Source: a bacterium (GTDB lineage Bacteria; Zhuqueibacterota; Zhuqueibacteria; Zhuqueibacterales; Zhuqueibacteraceae). From it: DNA of 64,000 nt. The first letter of the stretch is position 1, and every line of letters starts with the position of its first letter. Location: the NCBI GenBank assembly GCA_023150945.1, contig JAKLJX010000001.1:553693-617692 (forward strand). Direction: 5' to 3'. Position numbers and translations under genes: made by a program. The notes under the pieces were generated by a model. It was not told where the DNA came from, made no database searches, and was given only the letters and a program-made list of their open reading frames with translations. Of this stretch, positions 7,496 through 17,284 are shown piece by piece.

Positions 7496-7876
7496 ATGAA
7501 ACACGGGAAAGAGGGTCGTTTCACCAGTGGCATGGTATGGCTCTTGAGCGGTTTCCTGCTGGCGGGCGCAAGCCTGTCGCCGGTTTGCGTTCAGGGGCAA
7601 ACTGTCGAAAAAAAGACCCGGCCCGCTCTAACTGCCCGCCGCATGTTCCCGCAGCCGGGCAAACAGAGTGCGCGCGCGCCGCGGCCGGACAAGGCGACGC
7701 GCGAGGAGCTGCTGGCCAGGCTGTTGCAAACGCAGCGCGAACTGGCTGCGTTGCGGGCACAGCGTGACCACCTGCTCAAAGCGCTGCAGCAAATCGAGCA
7801 GCGCATGCTCACGCGCTCGCAGCGTTCACCTCGGCGCACATTGATTGCGGAGAAGCGCATCCGGCCGAGCGCCTGA
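7496..7876 (+). CDS. Small secreted coiled-coil protein, unknown function
   Basis: The 126-residue product has an N-terminal signal-like segment (MVWLLSGFLLAGASLSPVCVQG) after a short basic start. A Pro/Arg-rich linker follows, then a heptad-rich helix (REELLARLLQTQRELAALRAQ...) likely to form a coiled coil, and a basic tail. No family recognised. I start it at ATG 7496 because this gives a sensible export signal; an in-frame start at 7427 would put 23 charged residues in front. It probably lies in the periplasm or on the cell envelope. It is separated from the downstream PycTM-like gene by 264 nt, so co-transcription is uncertain. Confidence 0.55.
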   Translation: MKHGKEGRFTSGMVWLLSGFLLAGASLSPVCVQGQTVEKKTRPALTARRMFPQPGKQSARAPRPDKATREELLARLLQTQRELAALRAQRDHLLKALQQIEQRMLTRSQRSPRRTLIAEKRIRPSA

Positions 7877-8042
7877 GCGGCATTACGCGGTGCAGTGTTT
7901 TTCTGGTTGGCTGCCTTTCTTGACTTTGCAGGGAAGCAAAGCGCTTGGCCGCACCGGAGCTGAAGGCAGGGAAGCCCGCCGGCTCCGGTGCCACATTATC
8001 TCCCCCACCTGCTCGCGCAACCCGCCCCGTCGAAAAATCCCC

Positions 8043-8071
8043 TTGCCTTTCAAGCGCTTTTTGCGCATTAT
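8043..8071 (+). promoter_or_regulatory. Possible sigma-70-type promoter for the PycTM-like gene
   Basis: TTGCCT, a 17-nt spacer and CATTAT, about 70 nt before the ATG at 8141. Each hexamer matches the consensus at four of six positions, so this is only a candidate. Confidence 0.35.
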
Positions 8072-8140
8072 TTCGCGCCTTACTCCAGCTTGATGCAGAC
8101 GAACGCGCGGGTTCTACGGCAATGCGAAAGAAGGTGGTCA

Positions 8141-8752
8141 ATGATCGATCCTCCCGATGAGAACAACGATCTCACCCCGAAGAAAAAAAAGAAAGAAAAA
8201 GACCGGAACCGTCTCAAGGCCAAGAACGCCGATCGCGCGATGGACAACATGTTCCGCATCGTGATCAACACGCATCTGCAGCTCAGTGCGATGGCGGACA
8301 ACAAGGCCAACATGTTGATTACCGTCAGCTCCTTGATTCTTTCCCTGTCGCTGGTGAATTTCAACGATCCCACTCTGCAGCCGACCATCGTCTGCATGGG
8401 GTTGACCTGCGTGGCCACGATTTTGCTGGCGGTTTATGCCACTCTGCCCAATCTGCCCCCGCGCGTGGCGAAGCCGGATCCCCACAGCGCGGGATTTAAT
8501 ATCATCTTTTTCGGATATTTCAGCCAGTTGGAGTATCCGGTTTTCGCGCAGGAAATGCAAAAAGTGATCAACGATCGCAGCCGCGTCTATGATTCCCTGG
8601 CGCGCGATCTCTACAATCTCGGCAAGGTGCTGGGCGACCGCAAATATCGCTTCATTCGCATGAGCTATCTGGTGTTCATGGTTGGCCTGGTGATCAGCTT
8701 CGTGACCCTGCTGGCCAGTTTGGCCACCACCCCCACGGTTCCGATCGAGTGA
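8141..8752 (+). CDS. PycTM-like (DUF5706) membrane protein
   Basis: A 203-residue protein with a very basic N-terminus (PKKKKKEKDRNR) and then the family signature LQLSAMADNKANMLITVSSL leading into a first membrane helix. A second helix follows around residues 80-100, then a soluble part (FFGYFSQLEYPVFAQEM...) and a C-terminal helix (VFMVGLVISFVTLLAS). This matches DUF5706, the membrane effector domain of Pycsar antiphage systems, in which cCMP or cUMP made by a pyrimidine cyclase triggers membrane damage. Here no dedicated cyclase is adjacent; the nearest is the fusion at 3136-5217, across opposite-strand genes. Stand-alone DUF5706 proteins are common, so defence is only one option. AAGGTGG 5 nt upstream fixes the start. 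Confidence 0.8.
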   Translation: MIDPPDENNDLTPKKKKKEKDRNRLKAKNADRAMDNMFRIVINTHLQLSAMADNKANMLITVSSLILSLSLVNFNDPTLQPTIVCMGLTCVATILLAVYATLPNLPPRVAKPDPHSAGFNIIFFGYFSQLEYPVFAQEMQKVINDRSRVYDSLARDLYNLGKVLGDRKYRFIRMSYLVFMVGLVISFVTLLASLATTPTVPIE

Positions 8753-8799
8753 AGGGCGGGGCAGCCATGGAAACGCCAAGCCGGCATGAGGCGCGCTGA

Positions 8800-9150
8800 A
8801 TGGATCAACTCATTTGCCATTTGATGGGGGATTACGTACTGCAGACCGACTGGATGGCGCGCACCAAGATCTCCAGTCTCTCTGCCGCCATCGTGCATGC
8901 GCTGGTGTATTCCCTGCCGTTCACCCTCATCACCGGCTTCAGTTGGGCGCTGCTCGTCATCTTTGCCACCCACGTGGTGATCGACCGCTACCGGCTGGCG
9001 TCGTACATCATGCGTATCAAGCAGTGGTCGTGGCGCGGGCAGAACCCGCTGCCGCCGCCGCCGCCGGAAATCAGCACGATTTTACTCATCGTCATCGACA
9101 ATACCGTTCATCTCACCATCAATTATCTATCCATCAAATATTTGGGCTGA
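8800..9150 (+). CDS. DUF3307 family membrane protein
   Basis: A 116-residue integral membrane protein with the DUF3307 signature: CHLMGDYVLQTDWMA at the N-terminus, then two or three hydrophobic helices, a conserved VIDRYRL segment and a final helix ending at the C-terminus. A Pro-rich loop (NPLPPPPPE) precedes the last helix. Function unknown; the family is often found near unrelated regulators or phage-like genes. It begins 47 nt after the PycTM-like gene and ends 4 nt before malQ, so the three probably form one transcript. The GGCAGCC-like upstream sequence offers no strong ribosome site. Confidence 0.75.
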   Translation: MDQLICHLMGDYVLQTDWMARTKISSLSAAIVHALVYSLPFTLITGFSWALLVIFATHVVIDRYRLASYIMRIKQWSWRGQNPLPPPPPEISTILLIVIDNTVHLTINYLSIKYLG

Positions 9151-9154
9151 CCAC

Positions 9155-10669
<1,515 letters not shown>

Positions 10670-10734
10670 AGGGAGCGACCGTCGCGCGGTAAAAATCATC
10701 GGCGGCAGGTGGATTGAATCAGAAGACAAAAACA

Positions 10735-10771
10735 AAAAGCCGGCGTGGCGGCAATGCCACTCCGGCTTTTT
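10735..10771. terminator. Intrinsic terminator after malQ (probably bidirectional)
   Basis: AAAAAGCCGG...CCGGCTTTTT: a 10-bp outer stem, with an inner CGTGGC/GCCACT pairing. It is flanked by A- and T-runs, between the convergent malQ and lipoprotein genes. Confidence 0.9.
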
Positions 10772-10837
10772 GCATCTATGTTGAAGGGGGGAAATCCGGT
10801 ACGCAGGCCGATGCCGCGGAAGGGAATGGACGGCGCA

Positions 10838-11728
10838 CTATTGCACGAGAAACTCCCCCTCCACGCTCAACACTTCCAAACTGCTGTTGTTGTGATCGCG
10901 CACCACGAAATCCGACAACCACAGGCGGTAGAGGGTGCCGGGCGTGATTCCCGTCTCGATTTGAAAATCGACATCAAACAATCGCAGCGGTTCCAGCAGC
11001 GGCGGCAGGCTGCGGCCGGTGTCATCGAACATGACGATGCGCAGCGTGGGCATGCCGGCCGTGTCGATGAGGTTGCTGTCAAGATTCTGCAGCGGCAGGT
11101 TGCTGTCTTTCACCAAACCGCGCGGCTGCAGGCCGAGGCGCGCGGGGTTCCCGCTGACATGGGCATGGACATCAAGCTGGAGGCCGCGCAAGGCATCGGC
11201 ACTGATCAGAAAGATCGGCACCGGATTGCGGGGCGAACCAGGCGCGCCGGATCCGCTGCCGGCGATCATCACCACGCGACGCCCGGGAATCGGCACCGGG
11301 AACAAGGTCACGGTCACCTGCTGTTCTGCGCCGGCAGCGATTTGCAGGCCGGCTTGCACGCCGCGGTACTCCAGCACGCTCTCCACTTCGACATCATCCG
11401 ACCAGGCTTCCACCACCAGGCGACGTTCCTCGCCGGGCGTCACTTCCAAACCGACGTTGAAAATCGAATCACCGGGCGCAATGCGGGCGGTGGCGCGCGC
11501 CAGCGTGTCGGCCGCGAACAGAACGTAAATCTCGATGCGATTGATCTGCTGCGCCGCCCGAGGTTTCAGCCGGCGAACACCCTCCGCGGCTGGGTGCAGC
11601 GTTCCCCGCACGAACTCGAGTTGCAGCGCCAGGGTGGCCGGAGTTGAAGCGGTGGGCGATGACGAAGAGCAGGCTGACAGCGTCAGCGCCGCCGCGGCAG
11701 CGCCAAGGATTTTGAGTGCGAATTTCAT
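10838..11728 (-). CDS. Secreted lipoprotein, unknown function
   Basis: A 296-residue protein with a signal peptide and lipobox LSACSSSS (Cys near residue 20), so it is a lipoprotein of the outer or inner membrane. The rest is beta-rich, with many short hydrophobic strands and acidic loops, ending in SSLEVLSVEGEFLVQ. No family recognised; an immunoglobulin- or cohesin-like fold is possible. ATG 11728 was chosen because it opens directly into the signal peptide. It is the last gene of the run of surface-protein genes on the minus strand, 113 nt after the giant BACON protein, and ends just before a shared terminator. The neighbour's dockerin makes a cohesin-like partner attractive, but this is inference. 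Confidence 0.65.
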   Translation of the reverse strand: MKFALKILGAAAAALTLSACSSSSPTASTPATLALQLEFVRGTLHPAAEGVRRLKPRAAQQINRIEIYVLFAADTLARATARIAPGDSIFNVGLEVTPGEERRLVVEAWSDDVEVESVLEYRGVQAGLQIAAGAEQQVTVTLFPVPIPGRRVVMIAGSGSGAPGSPRNPVPIFLISADALRGLQLDVHAHVSGNPARLGLQPRGLVKDSNLPLQNLDSNLIDTAGMPTLRIVMFDDTGRSLPPLLEPLRLFDVDFQIETGITPGTLYRLWLSDFVVRDHNNSSLEVLSVEGEFLVQ

Positions 11729-11841
11729 TTGACTCGAAACGTTGCGTCCTTCCACGAAAGCAAACTTCTCAGAAGCCACTGCCGGCGCGGCGGCCTCGGA
11801 TTCTTCAATTGTGCCTCTCGCTGCGGGCTTTGCCCAATCTT

Positions 11842-14800
11842 CTACTGCACGACGAAGCGGGTGAGCTTGCGTTCGGCGCCTGCAAGCAATTCCAAAAAGT
11901 AAGCGCCATTGGCGACGGGCAGGCCCTTGGCATTGCGGCCCTCCCAGCGTAGGGAATAGCGGCCGGCCGGCTGCACGCCGGGCGCGAATCGCCACACCTC
12001 CTGGCCGAGCAGATTGTAGATTTTGGCCTCGACCAGCGCTGCCGCGGGCAAGTCATAGCGCCATTGCAGCGCCTGGTGCCGGCGCCGCTGCAGCGGATTG
12101 GGATAGCCCGCGGACAGCGCGAACACTTGCGGCAACTCTGTGCTACCGCCGCTCAACTGCGCGTCGAGCGCAAGCATCTCACCGCTGACACTCAAGCCGG
12201 TGGCGGCAATCACGGATTCTACTGTGAGCGCCAGCGGCAGATCGATCACCGCTGCGCCGGGTTCGGCTGTGGCCTGGCTGAGCACCGGCATCACCAGCAA
12301 GCTCATTTCATCATTGTGAATTTGCCAGCGCGCTTCCCAGGCGCCGGAGCGCACGCTGCGGCCGCTTTGCTCGGGAGAGCGGCCCGCCAGTTTCCATTTG
12401 GCCTGCCAGGCGCGCAACGCGTGCGGCGCCTGCCAACGCAGCCGGGTCATCGTCGCCGCAACCGGCTCGGCCTGCAATTCGAATTTACCCGCCGCGACAC
12501 CGGCCAGGCTGGTTTGATTCAAGAGCACGTCGACGATGGCGACCAGATCCGCGACGTCGATGCGGTCATCGACAAAGGCGTTGGCCGCCCAGCAGCTCTT
12601 GTCGATCACGCTGGTGCGGCGCTGCAGGATGACATCGACGAGATAGAAGAGATCGCGCAAATCCACCAGGCTGTCGAGATTGGCATCGCCGCGGCGCGGC
12701 ACCCATTCCCGCAGCCGCACGCGATTGTTCGTGGTGTTGCCATCCGCGGTGTCGGAGCCCGCCTCGAACAGGAGATCATTGATGCCTTCCTGCAGCGGCT
12801 CCGCGGCGAACGCGACATTGAAGTTCGCGCCCAACTCCAGCGTGGGCACGTTGACCTGCTGGCGCACCGCGCCGCCCAGCAGCAGGCGGGCAGTCGTAGG
12901 GCCGGAGGCGCCGGGGCCGGCATTGGCCACCACGAACGAAGTGCGGAAATTGTAAGCGGCCGCCAGGCAACTGTCCAGCGCGGCACCGACAGCCTGCGCC
13001 TGGAGATCCGGATAGCGCTGCACGGCCAAGCTGACGCCGATTGGCAGATCACCGGCGGTGGAAGCAATGCGAATGAGGGCGCTGTAATTGCCCGGCGGGA
13101 GGCCGGTCAAATCGACGGCAACGGTCAACGAATCCAACTCGCTGCGGGTGTCGCCGGCAGCGGGCGCAACCTGCAGCCAGGCTTGATCCACGGTGGCGAA
13201 CCAATTCAATGAACTGCCGCCGGCGTTGCGAATGATTATTCGTTGCGGCGCCGGATTGGGTCCGCGCGGCAGGGCGGTGAAGGACAGACTCGGCGGATCG
13301 ACCGCGAGCACCGGCGGTTGCGGATTGACGAGGAAGCTCACGGTCACCACTTGCGTGCCGCCATTCGATTCGATGCTGAAGAACCCGGAATAACTGCCGG
13401 CGCGCACAATCGAGATGCTCGACACCACCCAGACGGTATCCACCTCCCTGCTGGTCGTGCCGGAGGCCGGCCAGGCCGAAAGCCAAATGAAGTTTTCATT
13501 CACGCTCCAGTTCAACGTGCCGCCGCCGGTGTTGGTGATGAGCACGGGCTGCGGCGGCGGATTCACCAAACCCTCGGTGGCGGTGAAACTCATGTTGGTG
13601 GGGGTGGCGCGCAAGGCCGCGGGCAGCGGGCTGACTTCCAGCGCAATCGTGACCACCGCTTCCCCGCCGTTGGAGCTTATTCTGAGGCTGCCCTCGTAGG
13701 TGCCGGCCGTGAGCGTGGCCGTCGTCACGCGCACGCCGATCTGATCGGCTTCCTGCGTGGTCGAGCCGGTGTCGGGAAATACCGCCAGCCAGGGCTGATT
13801 ACTCGTCACCTGCCAGCGCAACACGGTGTTGCCGGCATTGTTGATGGTGAGGTTTTGCAAGGGCGGATCCGGGCTGCCCTGGGTGGCGGCAAAGCGCAAC
13901 ACGGCTGGTTCGACCGCGAGCCTGGGTTCCGCCGGCCGGATGATCAGCGTCACCATCACGGTGGCCGCGCCGCCGTTGGAAGCAAGGTTGAGATGCGCCA
14001 GATGCGTGCCGGGCGCCAGCCCTGCCACGCTTACACTCACCGTCACTTGTTCGGTTTGCGTGGTGATCAGGCCGCTTTGCGGATTGGCGCGCAGCCAGGG
14101 TTGATCGGCAACCAGGCTCCAATTCAAAACCCCGCTGCCGCTGTTGCGAATGCTGAAAACCTGCGGCGGCACCGGATCGGTTTGATCGACGATAGCGGTG
14201 AATTGCAGGCCGGCACTGGACACCGCCAGCGTGGGCGCTTCCAGCACGGTGAAGCCGATCGGCGAGGGAATGTTGTTGTCTTCGTTCTGCTCGGGGATTT
14301 CCCGGGCTTGATCCACAATCATCCCGAAGAAGTACAGGCCCGGCTCGAACGTGCCGAGATTGACCCGAAAAGCGCGGCTTTCACCGGGCAGCAGCAGGGG
14401 AACTTGCACGGGCACGATCGCGACGATTTGCAGCGTGCGTTGGCTGAGCACGCGCGCCACCACGGAGGAGTTTGCCGCCGGCGCGCGGCCGTCATTTTTG
14501 ATGAGGAACCGCGCCAGCACCGAGTCGGCGCGCGTGGGATCGACATTCACCACCTGCAGACTGTCGGCGGCCAGATCCGGCAGGACGGATTGGGTGATGA
14601 TGCCGGCCACCCGCGGAAAGTCGGAATTGGGATCGCGATCATTGCCGTCATAGACCAGGGCATAATTGCCGTAAACCGAGCCGGCCGCCTCCACCTCAAT
14701 CGCCATGCGCGCAGAATCGTTGGGCGTGCGGCCCAGCAGCCGAACCTCGCTCATCGGCTTGCCGAAACGGTCGAAAATCTGGCTGCGGAGGAGATTGAAC

Positions 14801-15858
14801 TCTTTTTCAGTGGTGCTCAGCTCGGACCAAAGCGAGGCAAACGTGGAATCACTCAAGGCCAGCACCGTCGCCGGTGAGGGTTTGGTTTCACCGGCGGAGC
14901 CAGAATTGATTTGAAAGGAAGCAGCCAACGGCCGGGCGTCGAGATCAAAGCGCTGCGCGATCAGCCGCGCGCCGGAAGCGGCATCATTCCACTGCACCAG
15001 AATTTCCTGCGGGGAGAGAAAAGTCAGGTTCGGGTGAACGACGTTGCGCTGCGCGATCACGGTGGCGGGCGTGCGCAGTTTGCCGGCATCTTCGAGCACG
15101 CACAGAAAGATCTGTTCGAGGTTGCCGTCGATCGCTTTCCAGGTGGCCGCGACCAGGCCGGTTGTGGAAACGGCAAGATCGAGTTTTTCTCCGGTGGCCA
15201 GATTGGCTGGACCTTCGTAGAGCGGGAAGGTGTTGCTCAGAGGAATGCCGCTGCTGCTGAAGTATCTTGCCGCGACGCGCGCCGGCAGACCCAGCGCCGG
15301 CAAAAACGGCTCGAGCCAGGCCACCAACACGCGGCCGCTGGCGTCGACCACCACGCGCGGCTGCAGCGCCGAAGTTTGGGGGTTTTCCCGCAGCGCGAAC
15401 TTGTCGCTCAGCGGTTTCAAAGCGCGGCTGAAGACTTGCGCGAACACCTCGCTGGTTGCGCTGGTGCGCGATTTTTCCTCCCACACCACCCACAGCGAAT
15501 CACCGGGCGTGAAGAACAAGTTGGGTCCGGCGAAAGCCAGCGTGTCATCGGAAAAAATCACCGGGACGATGCCGCTGGGCAGAGGCCGGCCGATGGCGTC
15601 GAATTGGCGCAGCAAAACCGCTTCGCGGCGCTGGGCCCGCGCCTGCCAAACAAAGGTGGCATACTCCCGCCGGTCGAGGGCAACGGCCGGCGAGCTGACG
15701 GAATCGCTGCGCGGCTGCTCATCGATCTTTATCAGCGCCACCGCGGTATCCGGCGGCGTGGTTTGCGGGAATGTCGTCTGCGCCACGCCGAGCCAAATCA
15801 AAAATCCCAGTCGGGTGGCCGCCAGCAGCGGAGAGGTTTTGAGGTGAGTGCGTCGCAT
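11842..15858 (-). CDS. Large secreted protein with CARDB, BACON repeats, dockerin and FlgD-like sorting domain
   Basis: A 1338-residue exported protein. It has a signal peptide at 1-31 and an N-terminal beta-propeller-like part to about 425. A CARDB-like domain follows (about 430-545). Then come four BACON-type Ig repeats of about 100 residues (546-950), each with an NxGxxxLxW core and a W-L...P.SG motif. A second CARDB-like domain (950-1055), a dockerin-like pair of Ca-binding loops (GDANLDSLVDLRDL and DDRIDVADLVAIVD; 1058-1120) and a C-terminal FlgD-like domain (YPNPLQ...IYNLLGQEV...GAYFLEL) complete it. The last is typical of export/sorting tags in FCB bacteria. It probably binds surface glycans or proteins; no enzymatic domain is visible. 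Start ATG 15858 is preferred over TTG 15870. Confidence 0.85.
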   Translation of the reverse strand: MRRTHLKTSPLLAATRLGFLIWLGVAQTTFPQTTPPDTAVALIKIDEQPRSDSVSSPAVALDRREYATFVWQARAQRREAVLLRQFDAIGRPLPSGIVPVIFSDDTLAFAGPNLFFTPGDSLWVVWEEKSRTSATSEVFAQVFSRALKPLSDKFALRENPQTSALQPRVVVDASGRVLVAWLEPFLPALGLPARVAARYFSSSGIPLSNTFPLYEGPANLATGEKLDLAVSTTGLVAATWKAIDGNLEQIFLCVLEDAGKLRTPATVIAQRNVVHPNLTFLSPQEILVQWNDAASGARLIAQRFDLDARPLAASFQINSGSAGETKPSPATVLALSDSTFASLWSELSTTEKEFNLLRSQIFDRFGKPMSEVRLLGRTPNDSARMAIEVEAAGSVYGNYALVYDGNDRDPNSDFPRVAGIITQSVLPDLAADSLQVVNVDPTRADSVLARFLIKNDGRAPAANSSVVARVLSQRTLQIVAIVPVQVPLLLPGESRAFRVNLGTFEPGLYFFGMIVDQAREIPEQNEDNNIPSPIGFTVLEAPTLAVSSAGLQFTAIVDQTDPVPPQVFSIRNSGSGVLNWSLVADQPWLRANPQSGLITTQTEQVTVSVSVAGLAPGTHLAHLNLASNGGAATVMVTLIIRPAEPRLAVEPAVLRFAATQGSPDPPLQNLTINNAGNTVLRWQVTSNQPWLAVFPDTGSTTQEADQIGVRVTTATLTAGTYEGSLRISSNGGEAVVTIALEVSPLPAALRATPTNMSFTATEGLVNPPPQPVLITNTGGGTLNWSVNENFIWLSAWPASGTTSREVDTVWVVSSISIVRAGSYSGFFSIESNGGTQVVTVSFLVNPQPPVLAVDPPSLSFTALPRGPNPAPQRIIIRNAGGSSLNWFATVDQAWLQVAPAAGDTRSELDSLTVAVDLTGLPPGNYSALIRIASTAGDLPIGVSLAVQRYPDLQAQAVGAALDSCLAAAYNFRTSFVVANAGPGASGPTTARLLLGGAVRQQVNVPTLELGANFNVAFAAEPLQEGINDLLFEAGSDTADGNTTNNRVRLREWVPRRGDANLDSLVDLRDLFYLVDVILQRRTSVIDKSCWAANAFVDDRIDVADLVAIVDVLLNQTSLAGVAAGKFELQAEPVAATMTRLRWQAPHALRAWQAKWKLAGRSPEQSGRSVRSGAWEARWQIHNDEMSLLVMPVLSQATAEPGAAVIDLPLALTVESVIAATGLSVSGEMLALDAQLSGGSTELPQVFALSAGYPNPLQRRRHQALQWRYDLPAAALVEAKIYNLLGQEVWRFAPGVQPAGRYSLRWEGRNAKGLPVANGAYFLELLAGAERKLTRFVVQ

Positions 15859-15957
15859 CAGACTCTGCAATTGAGGTACATGAATGAGATCACGATCTTG
15901 CGCTCAGCGCGGGCAGAGCATTGCCGGGCGCTGTTTGCTCGCAGCGGCCGCGCTTTC

Positions 15958-16100
15958 ACATCTGTCCGAGACTGCAGCCTTTTGGCGAAATCGTTCCGGC
16001 AACCGCGTGGCCGTTGCGTTAAGGACTCTGAGGCTGCCATGGGGCTCGAAGTTTTCAAGACCTCGGTTTAGCCGAGGCCGAAACATTTTCGGACGGAAAC
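15958..16100 (-). repeat. MITE-like element, copy C (degenerate)
   Basis: On the minus strand this begins TCCGTCCGAAAATG, has a CCTCGG/CCGAGG hairpin and a CAACGGCCACGCGGTTG palindrome, and ends near a diverged inverted copy of the left end (TCTGTCCGAGACTG on the plus strand at about 15961). Length about 140 bp, matching the better-preserved copy at 26113-26252. It sits between the BACON gene and the outer-membrane protein gene. Confidence 0.65.
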
Positions 16101-16103
16101 TCT

Positions 16104-17258
16104 CTAAAACTGGGCCTTCAACCAAGCTCCCAAACCGTAACCGTTCAGATCGAGGTTCCTGCGTTGGTTGTCCTCCGCGCTGCCGCTGGCGTAGTCCGCG
16201 GTGGCGCCGAGCATGAAGTGCTCCGACAGCTTGGCAGTGAGCCGCAGGCCCAGGCGCGCAATGCCGGCGCGGTTGAGCTGCTGCACCGCGCTTTCACCGA
16301 AATGATTGAAGTGCAAATATACGCCGGCTTGCATGCGCGCCGTGAAATCGCGCAGGAAAACCAGCCGGGCATAACTGCTGTTGTCGATGTAGTAGTGTTC
16401 GGGCGGCAGGCCGGCAGCCACGGTCGGGAGGACTTTGTTCTGGTCTTTCCAAATGTGCGTGAGGGCGAGTTGGCCGCGCCATGCCGGCGCAAACCGCCAA
16501 TCGAGGCTCGCGCCCGGTTCGAATTGCCAGCCCTGGCGGAAGAAGCGCTGGCCGGCGAGTTTGTCGAATGCAAAGGACTGGCCGAGCAGGCTCACGCGCC
16601 ACGCCAGCACCGGGTCGAGGCGATTGAGCACCATCGTGAAAAGGTAACGCTGGCCCGGCTGATAGCGGATCTCGCTGTCCCGGCGGAATTCGAACGCACC
16701 GGGCATCACCCAGGTGGCGCCCAGACCGAGGCCGAGCTGATCGCTGAAATTCAAAGCATGCGCCAGCGTCACCTCAATATCGAAACCAGCACCGTAGCGC
16801 TGCAGCGGGAAGCCCAGAACGTTTTCGCTGAGGGCATTGACCACGGCGTTTTCGTCGTCATCCAGCTTGTTCTTGCCGGCGGGCAGATTGACGCCCGCGC
16901 CGAGAAACCAACGGCTGCCGCCCAAGCTTTGCGACAGCCGCAGCCGCACGTCGCTCAAGCCGTTGCACTCGCGCGTGCTGGCCAGTTCGGCGCGCGAAAA
17001 GCCGCCGGCCGTGCCCAGCGTGAAAGTCGTGTGCCGCAACACCGGAAGGCTGAGGCTGGTGGGCAGATAGGTTTGTTGAATCCGCTGCGTCTGGCCGCCA
17101 GACTTCAGCTCCCACGACAGGAAGGAAGCGCTTTGGGTGAATGAAAAAAGCTCAGCGGAATATTCGAAGCGCGGCTGGCCGTGCAGGCCGGCGGCGAGCA
17201 GCAGCAACATCCCTGCAGCGCGGGGAAAGAGGTGAATTTGTCGGTGCGTTGCTTTCAT
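16104..17258 (-). CDS. Outer-membrane beta-barrel protein
   Basis: A 384-residue protein with a signal peptide (RAAGMLLLLAAGLHGQ), many alternating amphipathic strands and a C-terminal Phe (GLGAWLKAQF), as expected for an outer-membrane barrel recognised by BamA. The sequence is rich in Gly/aromatic turns (LGLGLGATWVMPG, YIDNSSYARLVFL). No specific family recognised; it might be a porin or an assembly partner for the surface proteins in the operon. It follows the FlgO-like lipoprotein gene by 26 nt, so co-transcription is likely. The element at about 15958-16100 ends a few bases beyond its stop codon, so the stop could have been affected by that insertion. Confidence 0.75.
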   Translation of the reverse strand: MKATHRQIHLFPRAAGMLLLLAAGLHGQPRFEYSAELFSFTQSASFLSWELKSGGQTQRIQQTYLPTSLSLPVLRHTTFTLGTAGGFSRAELASTRECNGLSDVRLRLSQSLGGSRWFLGAGVNLPAGKNKLDDDENAVVNALSENVLGFPLQRYGAGFDIEVTLAHALNFSDQLGLGLGATWVMPGAFEFRRDSEIRYQPGQRYLFTMVLNRLDPVLAWRVSLLGQSFAFDKLAGQRFFRQGWQFEPGASLDWRFAPAWRGQLALTHIWKDQNKVLPTVAAGLPPEHYYIDNSSYARLVFLRDFTARMQAGVYLHFNHFGESAVQQLNRAGIARLGLRLTAKLSEHFMLGATADYASGSAEDNQRRNLDLNGYGLGAWLKAQF

Positions 17259-17284
17259 GCCAGGTTCAGCCCGGGTACCGGTCT

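Noticed and set aside
12064-14877. Two long plus-strand frames (382 and 544 codons) under the BACON protein gene
   Set aside because: They are complementary to repeats coding for BACON domains, have shadow-type composition and no start with a ribosome site.
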